The translations under genes and the position numbers were made by a program. 12,771 nt of DNA from JADGQA01 sp964579855 (GTDB lineage Bacteria > Bacteroidota > Ignavibacteria > UBA10030), in the NCBI GenBank assembly GCA_964579855.1, contig CAZOIM010000107.1, positions 1-12,771 on the forward strand. The letters run 5' to 3'. Positions 7,663-12,771 of this stretch are shown here, piece after piece. How positions within the stretch are numbered: position 1 is the first letter of the stretch; each line of letters starts with the position of its first letter. The notes beneath the pieces were generated by a model. It was not told where the DNA came from. It did not search any database and saw only the letters and a program-made list of their open reading frames with translations.

Positions 7663-9672
7663 ATGAATAATTCAACGACAAGTCGAACAAGTACCCTGAG
7701 TCTTTGGACGCGGGCTTCACGAACGATCAATAGATTGTTCTCCATCCCGTTTTCAGCCGGACTGACTGCCGCACTGATTTTTGTTGGATTTATGGGCGGC
7801 TGTAAACCGGAAGATCCCGGTATCGTAACGGTTTGCATTACTCCGACGGTTATCCGCACGTCTCCTGCAAACGGTGGAACGAATGAACCTCTCAGCAAGA
7901 AGAGTGGCGTAGCCAGTTTTAACAAGGTTTCCGCAGTCAAAATAATCTCGGCGACATTCAGTACGCCGATGGACCCGAATTCGATAACGACAACAACATT
8001 TACCGTGCAGCAAGGCACGAACTTTCTTTCAGGGACTGTTTCCTACTCCGACACGACTGCGCTCTTTGTGGCACCAAACGGACTGGCACCGAATCTCACC
8101 TACACGTGCACAATATCGACCGGGGCAAAAGCCCTCGCGGGTGCGTCACTCGCAAGCAATTATGTTTGGACTTTTACGACTATTGCGCCGGGGACACCAA
8201 CGCTGGTCTCACCTGCCAACGGTGCAACCGGGATTGCGACGAACCCGACTATGATTTGGAATGCAGTAGCCGGAGCGAACAGCTATCGCCTTCAGGTGTC
8301 TACAAACAACACTTTTGCTTCAACAGTGTACGATGATTCGACACGCACCAATACTTCTCAGGGAATTTCAGGTCTCACCGTTGGATCAACATACTACTGG
8401 CGTGTGAATTCAAAGACCTCAGGCGTAACGAGCTCGTACTCCACTATCTGGAGTTTCACAACACTTGGTCCGCCAGCGGCTCCGATATTATTCTCGCCTC
8501 TTGCAGGGGCACAAAATCAGCCGACGAGTCTCACGTTAAGCTGGCTTGCATCGACAGGAGCCAACACCTACAGACTCCAACTTAGCACAAGTGCTGTTTT
8601 TGCCGGCACGGTGTTCGACGATTCGACGATAGCAATTACCTCGCAACCGATAACCGGTTTGACGGTTGGCATTACGTACTACTGGCGTGTTAACGCGAAG
8701 AATGCGGCAGGTACGAGCGCCTATTCTACACGCACGTTTACCACCAGCATTGTGGCTCTTCAGCCTCCGTTCCTGGCGACACCTGCGAATGGGGACACAG
8801 TTTTCATAACTGGTCCGACGTTGAATTGGAACGCTTCGGTAGGCGCGGCCACGTATCGTCTGCAGGTTGATACAAGCGGTGTCTTTACGAATACGATTTT
8901 TGACGACAGTACCATCGCGGGCCTCTCGCACACTCTGGCGGGTCTCACGAACGGAAAAACATACTACTGGCGCGTGAACGCGAAAAACAGTGTTTCGACG
9001 AGCGGTTACTCAACGATTTGGCACTTTACAGTCGCGCCACTGCCACCTTCGCTGCTTGGTTCAGCCAGCACCTTCGGGATCATGGCAACGTCTGCGATCA
9101 CGAGTACCGGCAACACGATTGTCAACGGGGATGTGTCTCTTAGCCCCGGCACTTCCATGACGGGATTTCCGCCGGGAATTGTGAACGGAACCATTCACGT
9201 CAACGATGGAGTGGCAGCGCAAGCCAGAGCTGATCTTCTGACTGCATACAACTCGCTCAAAAATCTTGCTCCGGGAACGACAATCTCTGCCGGTGCGGAT
9301 CTGGGTGCACTCTATCCCACAGGTATTCCGCCGGGCACCTACACATCCGGCAGCACCATGTTAGTCTCGACCAATCTCGTTCTCGATGCGGGTGGCAATG
9401 CCAATGCTGTCTGGGTTTTCCAAATTGGTTCTTCACTAACTACGGGTGCCAATATTAGTTTGGCGAACGGTGCACAGGCGAAGAACGTGTATTGGGTACC
9501 GACGCTTGATGGAACTGTAGGCGTAGGATCAACATTCTATGGCACCATCGTAGCAGGAAGAGATGTCACCGCAGTTACTGGCGCCACGATCAACGGAAGA
9601 ATTTTAGCTGGCGCGACAACTGCAGGCACGATTGCCCTGCAAGCTAGTGTGGTGAACGTACCGGAACCTTAA
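7663..9672 (+). CDS. Lipoprotein with Big_5, three FN3-like repeats and DUF3494 ice-binding-type domain
   Basis: This 669-residue surface protein starts behind AGAGGA at a good distance. A long basic N-terminus and hydrophobic core (about 31-46) lead to C47 in FMGGC, a slightly unusual lipobox, so outer-membrane lipid anchoring is likely. Residues about 58-172 form a Big_5/SbsA-like Ig domain (TSPANGGTNEP, ATFSTPMDPNSI, YVWTFTT). Three fibronectin-III-like repeats of about 95 residues follow (177-269, 270-362, 366-457), each with a YRLQxST/DT strand, a DDST turn and YYWRVN. Residues about 463-665 form a DUF3494 domain, the right-handed beta-solenoid of many bacterial and algal ice-binding proteins: GSASTFGIMA, NGDVSLSPG, PPGTYTSG, VWVFQIGSSL, NVYWV, FYGTIVAG, INGRILAG. 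T-G-x-T/N triplet-type motifs linked to ice binding occur at 482-485, 594-597 and 639-642. The build suggests a stalk that displays the solenoid away from the cell. Ice binding itself is inferred; some DUF3494 proteins may have other adhesive roles. Confidence 0.9.
   Translation: MNNSTTSRTSTLSLWTRASRTINRLFSIPFSAGLTAALIFVGFMGGCKPEDPGIVTVCITPTVIRTSPANGGTNEPLSKKSGVASFNKVSAVKIISATFSTPMDPNSITTTTFTVQQGTNFLSGTVSYSDTTALFVAPNGLAPNLTYTCTISTGAKALAGASLASNYVWTFTTIAPGTPTLVSPANGATGIATNPTMIWNAVAGANSYRLQVSTNNTFASTVYDDSTRTNTSQGISGLTVGSTYYWRVNSKTSGVTSSYSTIWSFTTLGPPAAPILFSPLAGAQNQPTSLTLSWLASTGANTYRLQLSTSAVFAGTVFDDSTIAITSQPITGLTVGITYYWRVNAKNAAGTSAYSTRTFTTSIVALQPPFLATPANGDTVFITGPTLNWNASVGAATYRLQVDTSGVFTNTIFDDSTIAGLSHTLAGLTNGKTYYWRVNAKNSVSTSGYSTIWHFTVAPLPPSLLGSASTFGIMATSAITSTGNTIVNGDVSLSPGTSMTGFPPGIVNGTIHVNDGVAAQARADLLTAYNSLKNLAPGTTISAGADLGALYPTGIPPGTYTSGSTMLVSTNLVLDAGGNANAVWVFQIGSSLTTGANISLANGAQAKNVYWVPTLDGTVGVGSTFYGTIVAGRDVTAVTGATINGRILAGATTAGTIALQASVVNVPEP
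8191..9036 (+). repeat. Three tandem fibronectin-III-like coding repeats
   Basis: Three in-frame units of roughly 280 bases encode similar domains inside the first DUF3494 lipoprotein. The best conserved DNA is the segment coding YYWRVN, TACTACTGGCG followed by TGTGAA, TGTTAA or CGTGAA. Units two and three also share the following AACGCGAA stretch. The pattern indicates internal duplication. Confidence 0.75.
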
Positions 9673-9683
9673 TGAAATGAATT

Positions 9684-9709
9684 TCCCGTCAACGGTTGCG
9701 TTGGCGGGA
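9684..9709 (+). terminator. Hairpin between the two DUF3494 genes
   Basis: CCCGTCAACG (9685-9694) pairs with CGTTGGCGGG (9699-9708) around a 4-base loop GTTG, with one T-G wobble, plus an outer T-A pair. It begins 12 bases after the stop of the first lipoprotein gene. Position and strength fit transcript termination or 3' end protection, but no T-run follows. Confidence 0.5.
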
Positions 9710-9756
9710 CCGTGTTCGAGGCCATGTATCGAACAGAGAGTACAGTCACACAATCC

Positions 9757-9770
9757 GCCTTTTAAAAGGC
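9757..9770. promoter_or_regulatory. Perfect 14-base palindrome upstream of the second DUF3494 gene
   Basis: GCCTTTTAAAAGGC reads the same on both strands and lies 34 bases before the start codon. It could be an operator or part of a promoter/leader. No matching site was seen before the first DUF3494 gene. Confidence 0.35.
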
Positions 9771-9803
9771 ACTATACATCGGTAGTTTCAGAAGGAGTCA
9801 AGC

Positions 9804-11186
9804 ATGAAAAAATCCACCGTTCAACGACATTCCCTCACCCAGAGATTCATTCAAGCGGCAGCCGTAACATCGGTCTCGCTTGCACTGTTTCTTCTCTCTG
9901 CGTGTGAAACAAACACGCCGACGAGTCAAGCTAATGCACTTTCGGGTCCACTAGCCCAAAGCGGTCGCCTTTCGAAGAATGCAGCAGTCAGTGCTTCAGC
10001 AATTCCCTTGGGCACAGCATCCACATTCGCTGTCCTGGGTAGCACTGGAGTTACCAATGCTGGAGCTTCACTTATCACTGGAAATTTGGGTGCTGGGCCG
10101 GCTGCTCCTGCAGCGACAGGGTTCGACCTGGTAGCAAACACAATCGTCTACGGTCCCGGTGGGACGGTAACGACGGGTTTGGGTATAGTGAACGGTACGA
10201 TCTATGCTGGAGGTCCGGTCGAAACTCAGGCCCACCTCGATGCCAGCACGGCGTACAATTTTCTTGTAGCCCAGGTGCCGGATAGTATTTTTTCGGGCGT
10301 TACTCAACTCGATGGAATGACGTTCACACCAGGCGTTTATAAATTTGCGCCGGAAGCTGATTTGGGTGTGAATGCAACAGTTTTTCTTGATTTTCAGGGA
10401 AATAGCGATGCAGTGTTTATTTTCCAGATGGGCAGCACGCTCAAGACTCTTGCCGGTTCAAATGTCATAGCCTTGAATAATGGCAATCCGACCTGCAATG
10501 GTTCGAACGTGTATTGGGCTGTTGGTTCCTCTGCGACAATCAATGGTGCTCAGTTCGTTGGAACCGTCATTGCCACAACCGCTATTACAATGACTTCCGG
10601 TGCAAGCGTATCTGGTAGGATGCTGGCGTTGGGTGCTTCAGTGACGATGATTAGCGACACCATCTCGGTTTGCGCCGGCTCTGGCGGCATTATTCCGCCT
10701 CCCAAGCCTTGCAGAGATTTCGTTACCGGTGGTGGATGGATCCAGGGACACTACGATGCTAAAGGTCACAAAAATGACAAAGCAACGTTTGGCGTCTCCG
10801 GCGGTATTAAGAACGGCAAATTCTGGGGTCAGCTTTCTTTCAATGACCACGGCAAGAATTGTGTGAAGGTCAAGAGCACGAGCGTAACGGCATATATCTA
10901 CATTGATCCCGTGACTCGTCAGATCGAGGGCACATGCAAGATCAACGGTAGGGGCTCGTTTACGTACACGGTGGTTGTTGTTGACAATGGCGAGCCAGGA
11001 CGGAATGACAGTTTCAGTTTGGTCCTCTCGAATGACTACAGCGTATCCGGCACTTTGAAGGGTGGCAACATCCAGTTCCATACAAAATGTGGGGAGTTAC
11101 GAGACAACGACGACAAAGAGAAGTGCGACGACCACAATGAACGAGAAGGCAACGACAATTGTGATAACGATCGCGATTGGAACTAA
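9804..11186 (+). CDS. Lipoprotein with DUF3494 ice-binding-type domain, FVTGGGWI domain and Asp-rich tail
   Basis: This 460-residue protein starts behind AGGAG (9795-9799). The signal peptide ends in a classical lipobox, LLSAC, giving lipidated C34. After a Ser/Ala/Asn-rich linker, the DUF3494 beta-solenoid spans about 67-292: LGTASTFAVLGSTGVTN, ITGNLGAG, GTIYAGGP, FTPGVYKF, DAVFIFQMGSTL, NVYWAVGSSATINGAQFVGT, SGRMLALGASVTM. It is related to, but clearly diverged from, the solenoid of the preceding gene. A Pro linker (IIPPPKPC) leads to a second beta domain (about 303-428) with FVTGGGWI, ATFGVSGG, VKSTSVTAYIY, GRGSFTYTVVVVDNGEPGRND and GTLKGGNIQFH. This resembles the domain NCBI models call post-COAP-1, a name recalled with moderate certainty. 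The last 30 residues are rich in Asp, Asn, Glu and Lys with two Cys (KEKCDD, NDNCDNDRDWN), perhaps a cation-binding tail. An extracellular, outer-membrane-anchored adhesive or ice-binding role is inferred from the family. Confidence 0.9.
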   Translation: MKKSTVQRHSLTQRFIQAAAVTSVSLALFLLSACETNTPTSQANALSGPLAQSGRLSKNAAVSASAIPLGTASTFAVLGSTGVTNAGASLITGNLGAGPAAPAATGFDLVANTIVYGPGGTVTTGLGIVNGTIYAGGPVETQAHLDASTAYNFLVAQVPDSIFSGVTQLDGMTFTPGVYKFAPEADLGVNATVFLDFQGNSDAVFIFQMGSTLKTLAGSNVIALNNGNPTCNGSNVYWAVGSSATINGAQFVGTVIATTAITMTSGASVSGRMLALGASVTMISDTISVCAGSGGIIPPPKPCRDFVTGGGWIQGHYDAKGHKNDKATFGVSGGIKNGKFWGQLSFNDHGKNCVKVKSTSVTAYIYIDPVTRQIEGTCKINGRGSFTYTVVVVDNGEPGRNDSFSLVLSNDYSVSGTLKGGNIQFHTKCGELRDNDDKEKCDDHNEREGNDNCDNDRDWN

Positions 11187-11200
11187 AGATCTGCATCGTG

Positions 11201-11230
11201 TTTCGTCTCGGTCCCCGGACCGAGACGAGA
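11201..11230 (+). terminator. Strong perfect hairpin between the second DUF3494 gene and the OmpA-like gene
   Basis: CGTCTCGGTCC (11204-11214) and GGACCGAGACG (11217-11227) are exact reverse complements separated by only two C bases. Outer T-A, T-G and T-A pairs extend the stem to 14 bp. It starts 15 bases after the stop codon. Such a stem should block or mark transcript ends, yet the bases after it (GAACGATG) hold no T-run. It may be a terminator of a kind without U-tract, an RNA stability element, or a protein-binding dyad. Confidence 0.6.
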
Positions 11231-11317
11231 ACGATGATTGTCGCGAACCAGGATAGTAATTCAGACAACAGTATGAACTCACTTGAGCTAAGCATGATCG
11301 ACAAAACTCATCTCTTT

Positions 11318-11324
11318 AAGGAGG
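11318..11324 (+). promoter_or_regulatory. Strong Shine-Dalgarno site of the OmpA-like gene
   Basis: AAGGAGG lies five bases before the ATG at 11330, a near-perfect anti-16S match. It decides this start over the in-frame ATG at 11393, which would give a shorter signal peptide. Confidence 0.8.
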
Positions 11325-11329
11325 CACGT

Positions 11330-12771
11330 ATGTATCGTCACCGAACAGTAATCCGAGGCCGGAAGCATTTGAAGGTCTGGCTCACAAGGGTCATGTTCAA
11401 TTCTGCAATTCTGTTTTGTTTGAGTGCCGGGCTTCAAGCGCAGGAGATTCAACGCACACAACCAACGTGGTGGTTGGGCGCTGCCGCTGGAGCGAACTTC
11501 AACTTCTACAGCGGAACGACCCAAATTCTGAATTCCGCTTTCATGACGCCATCCCCGTTTCACAAAGGATTTGGCGTTGGGTTGTATCTTGCTCCCCTCG
11601 TGGAGTATCGCGCCGATTCAGTCTGGGGTGGAATATTACAAGTGGGATACGATGATCGTCGAGGATCGTTTAGTGACGTCCCCTGCCCGTGCGGTGAGAA
11701 TTCAACCTTGTCCGCAACGGTAAGTTACTTCTCCATCGAACCGAGCCTTCGGATCGCACCATTCTCTGACGGGTTTTACATATTCGGAGGACCGCGAATT
11801 GGATTCAACTGGGCTCTCTCCGCGGACAATCAAAAGTCTTTTATCTATACCCAGGAAGGTGGCTCTGCCACCAAAGCCGAATTTAGTAACATCAGGAAAA
11901 CCGTCTATTCCGGACAAATCGGAATAGGCTATGATATCGCCCTGGCGACTCCGAACAACGAGCACCAAGTCGATCTTACACCGTTCATTTCCTACCAACC
12001 ATATTTTGGTGAGGATCCACGATCGACTGGAGCGTGGGGAATATCCACATTGCGCGTAGGCGCTGCAATCAAATTTGGGTCCGGGGAAGTTATTCCCCGT
12101 CATGAAGCTGCACCCGTGGTCTATCGCGACGTCCAGTTCTCGGTTCGCGCACCAAAAGCAGTTCCGGCGAAGCGCAGGGTGAGAGAAACGTTCCCGCTGT
12201 TGAAAAAAGTGTTCTTCGATGCAGGATCGAATGAAATAGCAGATCGTTACGTGGTGTTGACGAAAACCCAGGCAACAAATTTCAAGGAAGAACAGTTGCA
12301 GGAAATTCAGCCGAAGAGCATGAACGGCCGCTCGCTTCGACAGATGACGGTGTATTACAACATCCTCAATATCCTCGGTGATCGATTGAGAAGAAATCCG
12401 GCTTCCACCATTTCACTCACTGGATCATCCGAGAACGGATCTGCACAAGGCAAACAAAGAGCAGAAACAATTAAGCACTATTTCGTGGATGTTTTTGGCG
12501 TAGACAGTACACGGATAACAACGGAAGGTCGTGAAAAGCCCGAGGTTCCATCTGTAGTGCCTGGTGCGACAAAAGAGCTTACTCTCCTCCGGGCCGAAGA
12601 TCGCCGGGTGGATATCGAGAGCACTTCGCCAGAGATGATGCTGCAGGTTGGAGGGAGAACCCACACGATGCTGAGACCTGTGCAGATCTATTCAGAAGTG
12701 GAAGATCCGCTAGACAGCCAGGTGCTCTTCTACGTTGTCGGAGCAAAGGAATCGCTGGCTTCATGGTCGCT
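11330..12771 (+). CDS. Outer-membrane beta-barrel / OmpA-like protein, 3' end beyond window
   Basis: The frame is open for 480 codons from ATG 11330 to the window end. A long signal peptide (basic start, core MFNSAILFCLSAGLQA, likely cut near GLQA-Q) marks export. Residues about 40-265 look like an 8-10-stranded outer-membrane barrel: TWWLGAAAGANFNFYSG, FGVGLYLAPLVEYR, GGILQVGYDDR, FSIEPSLRIAPF, FYIFGGPRIGFN, SGQIGIGYDIAL, LRVGAAIKFG. An OmpA-like periplasmic domain follows (about 290-430): FFDAGSNEIADRY (295-307), ISLTGSSENGS, QRAETIKHYFVDVFGVD with R377, RITTEGREKPEVPS, and the closing DRRVDI (R425-R426). Such domains bind peptidoglycan and tie the outer membrane to the wall. The protein continues with a beta-rich segment (LRPVQIYSEVEDPLDSQVLF), so it is longer than a simple barrel-plus-OmpA protein. 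It follows the DUF3494 lipoprotein after a hairpin, so it may be a separate transcript. Confidence 0.87.
   Translation, partial: MYRHRTVIRGRKHLKVWLTRVMFNSAILFCLSAGLQAQEIQRTQPTWWLGAAAGANFNFYSGTTQILNSAFMTPSPFHKGFGVGLYLAPLVEYRADSVWGGILQVGYDDRRGSFSDVPCPCGENSTLSATVSYFSIEPSLRIAPFSDGFYIFGGPRIGFNWALSADNQKSFIYTQEGGSATKAEFSNIRKTVYSGQIGIGYDIALATPNNEHQVDLTPFISYQPYFGEDPRSTGAWGISTLRVGAAIKFGSGEVIPRHEAAPVVYRDVQFSVRAPKAVPAKRRVRETFPLLKKVFFDAGSNEIADRYVVLTKTQATNFKEEQLQEIQPKSMNGRSLRQMTVYYNILNILGDRLRRNPASTISLTGSSENGSAQGKQRAETIKHYFVDVFGVDSTRITTEGREKPEVPSVVPGATKELTLLRAEDRRVDIESTSPEMMLQVGGRTHTMLRPVQIYSEVEDPLDSQVLFYVVGAKESLASWS

Noticed and set aside
9677..9907. 76-codon + strand open frame overlapping the second DUF3494 gene start
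   Set aside because: It runs through the hairpin and palindrome and overlaps the signal peptide region in another frame. It has no domain.
11062..11256. Separate 64-codon gene overlapping the tail of the second DUF3494 gene
   Set aside because: Its beginning is a frame shadow of the lipoprotein. Only its last residues are of interest, noted as a possible frameshifted tail.
11702..12103. 133-codon - strand open frame in the OmpA-like gene
   Set aside because: It is antisense to the barrel domain, whose + strand frame is open for 480 codons with a strong ribosome site.

Overview
The window (12,771 bases, mid-range GC) looks like a chromosomal piece from a Bacteroidota/Ignavibacteriota-type bacterium. 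This placement is inference. It rests on a NagB-deaminase/LmbE-deacetylase fusion of the kind known from Bacteroidetes, on lipoproteins and OmpA-like proteins typical of the group, and on clear Shine-Dalgarno sites before several genes, which would fit an Ignavibacteria/Chlorobi-side lineage better than classical Bacteroidia. All recognisable genes lie on the + strand. No tRNA, rRNA, CRISPR array or insertion sequence was seen.

Left part (1-5413): a chitin-utilisation gene run. It holds the C-terminal end of a GH18 chitinase-like protein, a complete GH94 N,N'-diacetylchitobiose phosphorylase (chbP), and a 794-residue protein joining a NagB-like glucosamine-6-phosphate deaminase domain to a PIG-L/LmbE-type deacetylase domain. 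Read together: chitin is cut to chitobiose, chitobiose is split with phosphate into GlcNAc-1-phosphate and GlcNAc, and the fusion could supply the deacetylation and deamination steps towards fructose-6-phosphate. The NagB half lacks one of the classical catalytic residues: Val replaces the Glu148 of E. coli NagB.

Middle part (5414-7662): a gene-poor stretch, then an orphan NarL/LuxR-type response regulator with a TTG start and a somewhat atypical receiver domain. Next comes a decayed reading frame (about 6657-7132) that reads like the end of a beta-rich protein, broken by a stop and a frameshift. It is followed by a CsbD/YjbJ-type stress protein with an unusual lysine-rich tail.

Right part (7663-12771): two adjacent lipoproteins that both carry a DUF3494 ice-binding-type beta-solenoid domain but differ in build. 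The first has a Big_5-like domain and three fibronectin-III-like repeats as a stalk before the DUF3494 domain. The second has DUF3494 first, then a domain starting FVTGGGWI, then an Asp/Asn-rich tail. After a strong perfect hairpin comes an outer-membrane beta-barrel/OmpA-like protein that runs off the window end. The regulator, CsbD protein, two ice-binding-type lipoproteins and OmpA-like protein may form a cold/envelope-stress or surface-adhesion region, but their co-regulation is not shown by the sequence.
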